The translations under genes and the position numbers were made by a program. This document shows, piece after piece, positions 9,276-19,423 of a DNA stretch of 29,814 nucleotides. Within the stretch, counting starts at the first letter, position 1. Each line of letters opens with the position of its first letter. The DNA is from Gnetum montanum (Eukaryota; Streptophyta; Gnetopsida; Gnetales; Gnetaceae). The DNA lies in the NCBI GenBank assembly GCA_015680685.1, contig MNCI01009592.1, positions 1-29,814 on the forward strand. Reading direction: 5' to 3'. Under the pieces are notes generated by a model that had not been told where the DNA came from, made no database searches, and saw nothing but the letters and a program-made list of their open reading frames with translations.

Positions 9276-10053
9276 TCTTAATTGGATAATTTTAATAGTT
9301 ATTTTGAAGAAGAGTATAATTGACTCATAATAAGCAACTTTGTTTTAAAATTTATGTTGATCATGTATCATCTTCATCATGGATGGTGAAATATAATTAC
9401 TTACAAGTATAGACTATCCCCTAGCCTAAACATCTTTCAATTGGATTATTAGTTATGAGTGGCGAGGTACTCTTACATCCAACCATAGAAATCACAAAGA
9501 ATTCATGTGCAATCCAATCAAATTCCATGGACTTTATAGTTTCTAGTGCATTAGTCTTCTAAGAAGTGAATCTTGCGTTAGGGTCATTCGTTATCTTCCC
9601 AATTACACTTATGACGTATGTCGGTATGGTTAAGTGTAATTGAGGCATCAAATTTTTATCATTTTTGTATTTTATAGTCCTGGTACTTAAATAAAGACAA
9701 GAAAAAGGTAAGTTAATGACTAATTCAATGTGACTAACCTATTGGCCTCTAGCTAGTCCTAACATAAGTATCTGGTCCTAACATAGTACATGTCCTAAAC
9801 CCACATATCCACTACTAGGTTAGCAAGAACTACGCTACTAGGTGTACCAAGTAATAACACTATAAGGATTACCAAGAAAATACATGTTATGCCCAAAGCA
9901 GTAGTAGTTATGTATTTAATTTATCTAACTTATCTTGCTCAATTATCTTAATTAGCTTAATTACTAGAAAATATTGAATAAATGATTGAGAATATTAAAT
10001 GCATAAATGAAATAGTTAATCTATATGATGCAAGGTTTATTAGAAAGCTCATC

Positions 10054-10059
10054 TTTATT
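10054..10059 (-). terminator. LTR polyadenylation signal AATAAA (E1 3' LTR)
   Basis: AATAAA on the minus strand, about 170 bp downstream of the LTR TATA box in element orientation. The same spacing and flanks (AATAAAGA..AGC) occur at 19298-19303 and 24694-24699. It is placed to end the RNA at R. Confidence 0.6.
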
Positions 10060-10230
10060 ACTACACACACTGTTGTGCTCAGGTAAAACAAAATGTTTTT
10101 ATAAAGATTTGTACACTCAATGACTGCTGCTACAGGAATTTAGGAAAAATATTCTAACTTTCAAATAAAAAAACTTCAAGAGTTCTACTACTACTATGAA
10201 AAATTTATTCCCCATAAATGTAGCTAGTGA

Positions 10231-10243
10231 GCTCATATTTATA
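10231..10243 (-). promoter_or_regulatory. LTR TATA box (E1 3' LTR)
   Basis: On the minus strand this reads TATAAATATGAGC. The same sequence recurs in the other LTRs (19117-19124 region and 24516-24530) immediately after the CATCAAC/GTTGATG-rich U3 block. It is the likely core promoter for the genomic RNA. Confidence 0.65.
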
Positions 10244-10559
10244 GACCGGAATAGACCCATGTGTCAACGGGGCTACGTCAATGCAATAGACTGCATCAAC
10301 GGGGCCCAAACAACGCAATAGATCAAAATTCATCATGCACCCATGACTAAATGAAAAATCATCCTTAAGTTATTTAGAAAATTGGCAAGTGTGGAATTAT
10401 TAATTGATTTTTGACATAATAAAAAAAATGACATAGACATAACAGTACTGAGTGCCTAGTGTACAAACTAGCACATTATAAAAATTATAGTGTTCATGAC
10501 ACAAAATTGAGCACCAGGACATGATTCTTCAAAATTGGATAGCATGTTCTTTAATGGTA

Positions 10560-12260
10560 TGAAGTTTTTGGAGAAGGTTAGATAGTCCTAGGTGGTGATA
10601 GCTCCTAAGGTTCTGAAGGATCTTTGCCAGCTTTAGGTAGATGTGGTGGCTGAGGCAGTTGAGGCTATCTTACTACTATTGCAACTTTAGGTAGCAACTT
10701 TAGATGGAAGGTGAAAAACATCTAGTAATGCCTTCATTTTCTCTTCTTTACTTTTGGGATTGTTCACATTCCACATAGCTTTGCCAATGTAGGCTAGGGT
10801 TGGAGCATCCCAAGGACAAGGAAAAATAAGAAATAGCACCTTAACATTGAGAAACTAGGCTGCAAATTACTTGTGCTTGATGTCAAACACTTAGAGTGTG
10901 TCTTATAGCACTTAGTAGTTGTTCATTCTTTTGGCTAGGTTCTCCACAACTAATCTTTGGTTGATGAATTTTTCCTTGAGAACTTTACGTTCAACATTTT
11001 CGACTACAAGCTTTTGCTTAGTGTCTTTATGAGTCTTGAACTTGGCCTTATATAACAAGTATGAGTTGGCCACTTGTTTCTCAAGTTCATAACATAGCCA
11101 TTTGGTAGTTAGCATTGCCAAGTTTGCATAGTAGAGGTTGGACAACTCCATGTATTTAGTCATCTCTTCAATCTGCAACTCCTTCATGTGGATTTTTGCC
11201 TTATTATAGGCATCAATCCTGTCAACAATGGGTTTTCACACTTCTCTGCCTTGTTGGAATTATTGGGTTTTCACCTCCTTTTTGTAATTATTTTTAACTT
11301 TTTCAAATTTTAGAACCTTATTTTCCCACGCAGTAAACTTGATAGTTGATTTCTATTCCAAGATGCAGATCTCCTCCATGAATAGATTACAATTCTCTAC
11401 TATCAATATCCTTGATTCAACATTTGCCCTAGTAAGCTACTCATACTATTAATGGATAAATTCTCCTAGTTGTTGTTTTTTCACATCAACATTTCGTAGG
11501 AGATGATTTTTTTGTGGTCAAGGACTCATTCTCTTGGCACATCTACATCAATTCCTTTCATATTACATGTGCTTCAACTTCTACCATAGATTGATTGAAG
11601 ACTGTCATTACTATTTCACCCTCAATCTACTTAAGTTGTTCTTGAATCTATTGAAAAGCTTCATCTCGTGTCAATGTAGGGTTGATAAAAAAAGGGTAAG
11701 TAATTTAGGCATGTAATTCAACAACTTCTATAGCCAAGCGTTGATTATGTGCTTGAGCTATTTTAAGTTTCCCTTCTAAAATGAGGCACTTGCTCTTTAC
11801 CTCTGGTATCTTTGACTAGGTTGTAGTGATGGTGTTTGGAAAATCAAAGATATCTAGAGTTGATTGTCAGGTTCCCACTAGTCGGTCCAGTAGTTCTTCA
11901 TGCTGGGCTATAGTTAATCTTATGCTGATTATTCTTGTGGATGTATACACATCTCTTAGTGTAGAAACATCTAGTTTAGATTCCATAGGTGCATTTAATG
12001 CCTTAGCAACTTGATTAGCAATGATCTATACAATTATCTCTTACTCCTAGTGCTGCATCACTAATATTTTTTCCTCCTCACCCTTCTCCAAGAATATTGA
12101 AAAGAAATTGGCATTCCCAAAGATTTTTGGGAATAATTGATGTTGAGAGAGAGACAATGTCATCTCTCAAGAACAACTATGTTTGTTGAGTAGACAACAT
12201 TAGTCCACCTCCCTCCATTTGGCTGATTGTACAAGCAATAATGTTTAAAATTTTGTCTTC
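10560..12260 (-). pseudogene. E1 third ORF: coiled-coil protein in the env position
   Basis: After the integrase, about 1.7 kb on the minus strand reads as decayed protein in linked frames. Blocks include QVAKALNAPMESKLDVSTLR through TIAQHEELLDRLVGT, SKIPEVKSKCLILEGKLKIA, an EAFQ.IQEQLK.IEGEIVM stretch, and a 91-codon open segment (11187-10912) from MKELQIEEMTKYMELSNLYY to LAKRMNNY. Alternation of L/I/V with E/K/Q in heptad style runs nearly throughout, ending in a Ser/Thr/Ala-rich tail (about 10600-10690). Athila elements carry an env-like ORF here, usually with a membrane segment. I see no signal peptide or clear transmembrane helix, so this looks like a different third protein. It is absent from E2, deleted with INT, and lies beyond the window in E3. 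The function is unknown. Confidence 0.5.
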
Positions 12261-12369
12261 TGGGGTACATGTGTGGGGTTCTAATAGAGAACCTTATCTA
12301 TTGGTTGAAGTTTTACTTTCCTTATTCTAAGGTCATGATGTTACTCATTCAAAGATAAGGCCACTAATT

Positions 12370-13225
12370 AGTTTTCATCTAGCATATTCAAGTTGATTAA
12401 TCTCTTTTTCTGTGCTAGACTTGGATCAAGATCTAGATCATAGGCCATTGAGAGTGTACAAAGCTTGGATTGAATCAGGAGTGTTGGAAGTTTTTTGTAC
12501 ACTAACTCATAGGGAGAGTAACCAATATGAAGTTTCCATGTTGAGAAATAGACCTAGAGGGCATTATTAAGTTTGGTGCTCCAATCTCTCCTATATTTGC
12601 TGATGGTTCTTATTAAGATCTTTGTGATCTCCTGGTTAGTTACCTCTACTTAACTATCGACTTAGGGGTGGTAGGGTGTTGTTAATTTATGTTCAACCCC
12701 CAAGTGTTGCATTGACTTTCTAAAAGTGGAACCTATGAAATGCGTTCCATTGTTAGAAATTAGTGTATGTGGCATCCAAAACTTATTTACAACATTTTGT
12801 TGTATAAATCTAGCAACAGTGGATGATGTACAATTAGTAATAGTTACAGCTTCTACCCATTTTTTGTAGTATTCAACTACTATGATGATATACACCTTTC
12901 CATTGGACATGGGTGTAATGGGATCCATGATGTTAATTCCCCATATGTCAAAAGGTTCTAGTGGTTGAATCCATTGGTTAGGACCTTCCATGTGAGCAGT
13001 CATCCCACCATCTTGTTGACAACATTCACAAGATTGGATAAAATGGTGGGTATCCCTAAAGATTATAGGCCAATAATGTTCTACCATTAGGATTTTTATG
13101 ATCGTGCATCTCCTTGCATAGTGGCCTCTACAAGGTCCTTTGTGAGCATTCTAGAGAACACGTAGTTGATCTTCATTAGGGACACATCAACAAATTACAC
13201 CATCGATGCACACCTTGTAAATTTG
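12370..13225 (-). pseudogene. E1 integrase, catalytically dead
   Basis: The longest open part (13087-12662, 141 codons) covers the end of the zinc-binding domain and most of the core. The HHCC finger is seen as NAH, GHY and CECC. The core begins PFDIWGINIMDP, followed by KWVEA, ISNNGTHF and TPYHP. In the family the first two catalytic aspartates lie in GIDFMGP-like and ISDxGTHF motifs; here both are Asn (codons 12932-12934 and 12752-12754, each AAC). The third, Glu, is retained in VEVTNQE just downstream, after two stops. A C-terminal stretch (LHIGYSPYELVY, then AYDLDPSLAQKKRLINLNML) follows to about 12370. As read, this enzyme could not join DNA strands. Confidence 0.85.
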
Positions 13226-13399
13226 TTCATTGGTTTGCATGAAGTATTTCTCCTGATGAAGAAATTGTTACTTCTTTCTAAATTCAAGATCTTGTGGCAT
13301 CTTCTAAGTAAGAAGATCTATGAGGATGTCATTATACTAGGCTATTTTTATGGGCATTTGGTCATTTAGTGCTTCTGTAAAGAGGAGTTTGTCTAGAAA

Positions 13400-15000
13400 T
13401 TAATCACAGAGCAGGCTCTCCTCCTCTTTATTATTCCATCCTAAGTAAGAGAGATGGTCAGTGACCATATTTTTGGTTCCTTTTTTATCTACTATTGTGA
13501 GATCAAATTCCTACAAGATCATGAGCCATCATATAAGACAAGGGCTCACCACTAGCGTATTCATGAGGAACTGGATTGTACTATGGTTTGTGTGCACAAA
13601 TACTTTATAGCCAAGTACATAGTGCCTAAACTTTTTAAAAGTGTACACCATTTCCATTAATTCTTTATACATGATGGTGTAATTTACTTATGCTCCCACA
13701 ATGCTTTAGCTTATGTAGTGGATGTAGTATGGATGTTTCTTATCATACAACTACATGAGAACTACTTCCAAGGCATAGTTAGATGCATCCATCATGATGT
13801 GAAAGGGTCTGGACTAGTTTGGTGCCAATAAGATTGGTGTTTTCACCAGTTTCTCCTTTAACTATTAGAATGCATGTTCACATTCCTTGGTCTAGATGAA
13901 AGGTGCATCTTTATTTGTAAGCTCTACCAACAATTTTGTCATCTTAGAAAAATTATCTATGAATTGCTAGTAGTAGCTAGTGTGTCCAAGGAATTACCAA
14001 GCATCTTTAACTATCTCTGTCTGCTATGTTATTCCTTGGATAACTTTTATTTTTTCAAGATCTACCTCAATCCATGCTTGAGTGATTCTATGCCCTAGTA
14101 CAACGCCTTCTTGGATCATGAGATGATTGTTTTAATAGTTGAGCCATAGATTTGTTTCCACACATCTCTTTAGTACTTGCTCAAGGTAATCCAACTCTTG
14201 CCCAAATGTAGCTCCATAGGTGGAAAAGTCATCCATAAAGACTTCCACACCACTACCAATCTATTGGTGAGAGATGCAAAGGACCAGATGTTGAAATTTT
14301 ATAGGGGTATTTCATAGATCAAATGACATTTTATAATATGAAGAAGTCTCCTGAGGACTCATGAATGTCATCTTGGCCTGATCTTCAGATATAATTTGGA
14401 TTTAGTTATAGCCACTATAACCATCTAGGAAGCTATAATAGTAATGCCTAGAGATGGTGTTCAACACTTGATCAACAAATAATAATGAAAATTAATCTTT
14501 AAATGTTTTCATGTTTAATAGCCTAAAGTTGATGTAGAACCACCGTTTGTCATCTTTCTTTGATATAATTACAAGTGGGCTAACCCATTCACTATCCACA
14601 ATGGGATAGATGAACCCTACCTTGAGGAGTTGTTCAATTTCCTCAATGATTTACTTTAATTTGGGGTTCAACCATCTTTGTGGCTACCTTCTTGGCTTCA
14701 TGGCTAGGTTAGTTTTGGATCAATTCCAATTAGCTCTAGATATGACCAAGCAAAGGTTGTTGACCATTTATTAACAACCTTATCTTTTATTCAAGAGCAA
14801 GTTTGGCATTAATTATGACTAGCTTACCATTATTTAAGAATGCATACTCCATGTCAACTAGTAAAAGTTTTAGCTCTAAGGATTCCTACTTGAAGCTATG
14901 AGGGATTTCCAACTCTCCCCAATAGGTATCACCATCTTCATCATAGAGTTAGGGATGACCTCATTCAAGTTTATCCATGCTTTCAACATAATCACATGTT
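13400..15000 (-). pseudogene. E1 reverse transcriptase and RNase H
   Basis: On the minus strand, a linker (LELKLLLVDMEYAFLNNGK, about 14870) leads to the RT fingers (WVSPLVIISKK), FLDGYSGYN (motif A, first catalytic Asp) and VFMDDFSTYG (motif C, both Asp present), then LEQVLKRCVETNLWLN and GHRITQA. RNase H follows from about 13805 with MDASNYAL, YKELM and HTNHS, where the family has HTDHS, so its third catalytic Asp is changed. The end VDKKGTKNMVTDHLSYLGW marks the RNase H tether. Many stops interrupt it. It would copy genomic RNA into DNA in the cytoplasmic particle. Motif C is intact here, unlike in E2. Confidence 0.85.
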
Positions 15001-15119
15001 AGGCTCTTAGCTGGTTACATGCATAATGTGCAGCTTTTTGAGTAAGCTATCAACCACTAGGTGTCCTCTTGTTTTGTGGTTGTTGTGTATTGACACCTTT
15101 GAATATTAATTTCTTGTGC

Positions 15120-15600
15120 ACACTAACTGCATGCTTTAATGTATGTACTTTTGATGGACCAAATATTTTGCACACAATTGCACCCATTATTTCTATACAT
15201 GATGTATGGAATGCACTTCTTATCTAGCTTTCCAAATTCATTCTCCCTAGAGATTTTCAAGGAGAGGTCCCTTTTGCCCATTTGTGCATCGATTGTGCTT
15301 AACCAAGCTCTTCCCATGATAATGGGGAAGTCACCTTTGAAATTCCTAACTTTGATCACCATAAAATTGGTAGGATAGGACCATCCACAAACTATGGTTA
15401 CAATGTCCTCAACTAATCCTAGAGGGATAGTAATTGACTAGTCAACCAATTCCAAATGAATATTGCTCTTCTTGTGAGGTGGTAGGTTCTAGGCTTTGTA
15501 CATGTCATGGGAGATGAGATTGACATCAGATCCAGAGTCAAGAAGAGGCTTGCATTGCTCATGTTTAGTGAATTTTTGGTACATAACTAGACTTCCTTAG
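15120..15600 (-). pseudogene. E1 aspartic protease, active-site triad retained
   Basis: The minus strand reads CKPLLDSGSDVNLISHDMYK, then NLPPHKKSNIHLEL, SITIPLGLVEDIV and the flap and hydrophobic end GDFPIIMGRAWLSTIDAQMG. DSG, with codons at 15531-15539, is the catalytic Asp-Ser-Gly of a retropepsin. IMGRAWL matches the ILGRPFL motif near the C-terminus of Athila-type proteases. The last 79 codons (15362-15123) are open; stops lie in the N-terminal part. It would process Gag-Pol. Confidence 0.85.
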
Positions 15601-18122
15601 TCAAATATTTTTTTTGGAAGATTTACATCCTTGATCCAATCAAAAACAACATGTGTTAACATCATAGTGCTAATTCGAGGTGGTTTTTGGTTTGAAGGGC
15701 ACTAAAAGCTATTTAATGTAGAGGATGAGGGTGTTGGAGATTTAGGGTGATTAGCCATACTAGGTCGTCAGGATTGGAGAGGGGTTTTGGGTTAGAAGAA
15801 GGATCTTTTCTAGATCGATTATCCGAATCACTCAGTTAAAAAGATAGTTGTTAATGTACAACCCTTGTAGCATTTCATTGCTATGGCTATGGAGGAATTT
15901 CATCCTATATGGATAGAGGTTGAAAATAGAGGTGTGTACATAGATGGATGTAGAGGGTGGTATGGATATTGGTTTTCTCCTTAAGTAGATGGTGAATGTG
16001 TTCAGTGGTACTCTGGAGGATGATAGTGATGTTGAAATGAGAGATGACTTACAGAACTTCTTAGAGAGATGGGTTGCTAAACATACTACCCATATGAATC
16101 TAGTTACCTATAAGGGTCTTACTACCTTAGTGGTGTAATTCCCCACAATTTTTTTTCTGATCATTATTGGTATTATTCATATGATTTTGACAGAGCTCCA
16201 CTTGGGTAATAAGCTTGCGGTTGCAAGTGGAGTTGCCTTAAGTTGCCCTGAGGATAAGGCAATTGTCTAGGTGCTTTCCTACATGCTAGTCAAGGATTCA
16301 ATGCATATATCTTAGACTCTTGTAAGTGTAACATGATAGGGAAATAACACTTTGGATGTTCATATTAATAAATGTTGTAACTATTTTCATCATTAGAGTC
16401 GATTTCCACAACTTCCTCTATGGTAGAAGCTTTGCCCTTACCTCTTTGGTAGGCACGTTTAGCTTCTTTTCACCTCCTATGGTTATGATTACTACTTTTA
16501 TATTTATATTCTTTAGTAATCTTTATAGTAGCTTGGAATTTTTTATCCAAAGAGTTCCATAATTTATCAACCTTTGCCAAAATATTAGAAACAAATTTTT
16601 GGATGGTCAAGGTTTTCCTATTCACCACTTCATCGAGTGTTGACTCCTCCTCATCACAAAATTAAACCTTCCTTTTACTAATGAAAGGGTCCCTATTATA
16701 CTCTTCTATACTTTTCCTCTTTCACAACTCATCTTCTTCTTTTGCTACCTACACTATCAACCTTTGGATCTAATGGGCTCTTAGTTTAGACTATCTCTCT
16801 TGGGCATACACCTTGAGAGTTCTGCTAGTTTTTGCTCTAAACCCATCTATGATGTGAAAAAGTTGTTTCCACTAAGAATAACCATGACTAGGGAATTGAT
16901 GTAAGAGTGAATAATATCTACTCATAATAGCATCCAAGGGTTCATGTGTTCTCTTTTTCCACCATTTGGTCTACCTCCTCAGGTTAGACACTCTGGAGTA
17001 CATTTGATATTTGTCATTGAATAGCTCCAACACGATACTCCATCTATGGATAGATTTTGACTTCAAGGAGTAGCAACAACTTTTAGCTTCCTTGATGAGC
17101 GTCCTGGGAAAAAGGTTCAGTTTCTACCATTCATTTTCTATATTCTATAAGGCATAGGAATCATGAAAGGCTTGTAGGTGTGTCTAATGATTAGAGTTAT
17201 ATCATCCCTCAAATCATGGGATATTATTTATATCTAAGTGCTTGATTAAGCTATCTCTTACATGCATGGTTGGAATCTTTAATACCTTTGCAATGTTATC
17301 ATGCTTCGAGTCACCAATAGAGGTTCATCATCATGATTGTGGCAATGACACCGATGCTGGTTTCTATCACCTCTACATTCTTGATGGCCTTGATAGTCTC
17401 TATTGTCTTGTTGATTACCTTTAGCATGATTATTCCAATGGTGGCTTCTATGAGGACTAGAAGATAAAGAGGAATGTTCAAAATTAGATGAAGAGGATGA
17501 AGAGGAAGGTGGACTACCACCACCATTGCGGTATCTACCATCACCTCTTTGTTCATTATGATCAACATCCTTATTTCTTGTCATTATGATGTTTACTCGA
17601 GTCCCTACCTTCACTATCACTTTTTTTTTTGGAATATTTTTTATGAATAATGGATTGCAGGTTCAAGGTCACACCCTCATCACCAATAAAAAAGGTTGGA
17701 GAATTTTCATATTGAAAACCCTCAGGAGGAGGATCCACATTGTCATCTTAATTTAGCAAGAACAAGGGATTAGTGAAATACTTTCCCTTTGCAAGATCAT
17801 GATGCTTTGCTTGGTGTTGATCTCACTTGCATTACATTTTAGTTGGATGGTAATCTTGAGTGTCATGATTATCCACAATGTATTTCTCATGAAGATCTAA
17901 GATGCCCAACTTTTTAAGGGTTTGAAACAGCATCTCGAGCACAGATCGATCATGGGCAGGTGGGGGGATGATATTGCCTTCCATGTCTTGCCATCACAAT
18001 TGTTCATCCTGATGTAGGACAAAGGTCAAGTTCTGTACATACTCATCTAGATGAGTATATACCACTTTGCATTCCTATGGCACCCACGATTTGACATATT
18101 CATGTCTTTGGAAAGAAGACAT
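15600..18122 (-). pseudogene. E1 gag
   Basis: The start is taken as the ATG at 18122 (MSSFQRHEYVKSW), because the same start position and leader are seen in E2 (19424) and E3 (25444). Order: an N-terminal conserved acidic region; a Ser/His/Asp-rich low-complexity segment (17620-17280: SPPSSSSSSS, then HRSHHWNNHA and NQHRCHCHNHDDEPLL); a Retrotrans_gag-like helical domain (about 17080-16740: VLELFNDKYQMYSRVSNLRR, RYYSLLHQFPSHGYS, FHIIDGFRAKTSRTL); an acidic linker; and a Pro/Tyr/Gln-rich tail (about 16270-15750, LPYPQGN, YYPSGA). I see no clean CCHC zinc knuckle. Stops are frequent. Gag would form the particle and package RNA. Confidence 0.75.
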
Positions 18123-18255
18123 TTTACAAAACAAATAAAATTATTAGTGTGCTTAGTAGTTATATGTCATGTGAAAGTTATGTTGACCTTGAGTTCATCC
18201 AATGATATAAATAATATTTACTAATCCTAGATAGCACACGTTCCAACAAAAAAGT
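18123..18255 (-). other. E1 leader between PBS and gag
   Basis: Untranslated leader of about 130 bp. Its minus-strand text (CATTGGATGAACTCAAGGTC, then CACTAATAATTTTATTTGTTTT before the ATG) aligns with the E3 leader at 25306-25443 and with 19339-19423 in E2, which supports the shared gag start. Confidence 0.6.
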
Positions 18256-18272
18256 CCTTAGAAATGGTGCCA
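18256..18272 (-). promoter_or_regulatory. E1 primer binding site, decayed tRNA-Asp type
   Basis: Four bases after the LTR end, the minus strand reads TGGCACCATTTCTAAGG. Against the tRNA-Asp site typical of Athila elements (TGGCGCCGTTGCCGGGG), 11 of 17 bases agree, and five of the six differences are transitions. This is where the tRNA 3' end would anneal to start minus-strand DNA. Confidence 0.7.
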
Positions 18273-18276
18273 ATGA

Positions 18277-18989
18277 TGAGCAACGAGGTACCCCTATGCC
18301 CAACCATATGAATTATAAAGCATTGATGCATGATCTAGTTAAATTCTATGGAATTTATAGTATCCTGTGCACTAGTCTTCTAGGAAGTGAATCTTTCCTT
18401 AAGGTTGTTCATTTTCATCCTAATTACACTTGTGATGTATGTAGGTATGATTAAGTGTAATTAAGGCATATGATTTTTATCATTTTTGTATTTTATAGTT
18501 TTGGTGCTTAAATAGAGAGAAAAATAATGTAATTTAATGACTAATTCAATGTGACTAACCTACTCACCTCTAGCTAGTCCTAACACAAGTATCTGGTCGC
18601 ACTTTCCATACATGTCTTGAACCCACATATCCACTGGTAGGTTACCAAGCACTATGCTACTAGGTGTACCAAGCAATAATGCTACTAGGATTACTAAGCG
18701 AATACATGTTATGCTTGAAGTAGTTGTACTTATGTATTTAATCTATCTAATTTGTCCTGCTTAATTATCTTAATTAGCTTAATTACTAGAAAATATTGAA
18801 TAAATAATTGAAAAAATTAAATGCATAAATGAAATATATAATCTATCCAGAATGTTGCAAAGTTTATCAGAAAGCTTTTCTTTATTACCACACACACTAT
18901 TGTGCTCAGGTACAACAATGCTCGAAAAAAGATTTGTACACTCTATGACTCCTACATTAGGCACTCATGAAAAATATTCTAACTTCCAA
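18277..18989 (-). repeat. E1 5' LTR, part left of the contig join
   Basis: TGAGCAACGAGGTACCC at 18277 is the U5 end. The segment aligns with 9456-10170. It stops at the N at 18990, in the middle of R. The continuation is most likely the reverse complement of 18991-19194 (see the inverted-repeat finding), which would bring this LTR to about 920 bp. Confidence 0.8.
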
Positions 18990-18990
18990 N

Positions 18991-19337
18991 ATCTATTGCA
19001 TCGATTAGGCCTCATCAACATAGTTGACTGTGTTGATGAGACCCAGTCAACAAGGTCCTATCAACTTAGTCTATTGCATCAACATAGCCTCATCGACCCA
19101 GGGGTCTATTCTAGTTTATAAATATGAGATCACCAATGGCATTTATGGGGAACGAATTTTTCATAGTAGCATTAGGCTCTTAAAGTTTATCCATTTGGAA
19201 GTTAGAATATTTTTCATGAGTGCCTAATGTAGGAGTCATAGAGTGTACAAATCTTTTTTCGAGCATTGTTGTACTTGAGCACAATAGTGTGTGTGGTAAT
19301 AAAGAAAAGCTTTCTGATAAACTTTGCAACATTCTGG
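18991..19337 (+). repeat. LTR segment in the middle contig (U3/R part)
   Basis: As drawn, it reads in plus orientation: a CATCAAC/GTTGATG-rich U3 block (18991-19100), TATAAATA at 19117-19124 and AATAAA at 19298-19303. By position it would be the 5' LTR of E2. By its near-identity to E1 sequence it belongs to E1 in reverse. In either case it lacks the roughly 550 bp of U5-side sequence expected before a PBS. Confidence 0.6.
19011..19040. promoter_or_regulatory. U3 hairpin upstream of the LTR TATA box
   Basis: CTCATCAACA (19011-19020) and TGTTGATGAG (19031-19040) form a perfect 10-bp inverted repeat around a 10-base spacer, 77 bp before TATAAATA. It lies within a block where CATCRAC and its complement recur. 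It may be a dimeric factor site or an expression-related structure. Confidence 0.5.
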
Positions 19338-19423
19338 NGGAATCCTAAAGTCACAATCATTTAAATAATAATAATTATTATTATACTTAAAGCACACTAT
19401 TATTTTTCTTCTATGTGAAAATG

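Larger units (their letters stand above)
9456..10500 (-). repeat. E1 3' LTR
   Basis: On the plus strand it starts TGAGTGGCGAGGTAC at 9456 and aligns collinearly with 18277-18989, with the same landmarks in the same order (an AATTACACTT block, TTTTTATCATTTTTGTATTT, a TTAATTAGCTTAATTACTAG block). On the element strand it therefore ends in ...CTCA. The other end, the start of U3, is not sharp. Homology to the 5' LTR can be followed to about 10322, and candidate TG starts lie in 10400-10500. Sequence below 9456 differs from the PBS side of the other LTR, as expected for flanking host DNA. Confidence 0.8.
9456..19194 (-). mobile_element. E1: Athila/Tat-like Ty3/gypsy LTR retrotransposon, decayed
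   Basis: Read on the minus strand, the order is: 5' LTR (about 19194 down to 18277, crossing a contig join), PBS (18272-18256), leader, gag (from 18122), protease (about 15590-15120), linker, RT and RNase H (about 15000-13430), integrase (about 13225-12370), a coiled-coil third ORF (about 12260-10560) and a 3' LTR (about 10500-9456). This is the gypsy order with INT last, plus an extra 3' coding region. The linker (LELK...YAFL), the RT block FLDGYSGYN and the tRNA-Asp PBS point to the Athila/Tat branch. The two LTRs align over their length but differ at about one base in five by eye, so the insertion is old. All domains carry stops and frameshifts. The U3 end is not sharply defined and no target duplication could be checked. 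Confidence 0.85.
18847..19337. repeat. 143-bp inverted repeat, likely a mis-oriented contig
   Basis: 18847-18989 and 19195-19337 are reverse complements with one mismatch (CTCAGGTAC against CTCAAGTAC). Both arms end at N characters (18990 and 19338). The 204 bases between the arms continue the LTR only if the middle contig is flipped. Other LTR pairs of the family here differ at about 20 percent, so one physical copy assembled twice is more likely than two independent LTRs. Confidence 0.8.

Noticed and set aside
17242-17424. Plus-strand ORF inside E1 gag
   Set aside because: Antisense to the Ser/His-rich Gag segment. No independent support.
18847-19337. Natural palindrome, foldback element or MITE
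   Set aside because: The arm edges fall on N characters and the arms are retroelement LTR sequence. A reversed contig explains it more simply.
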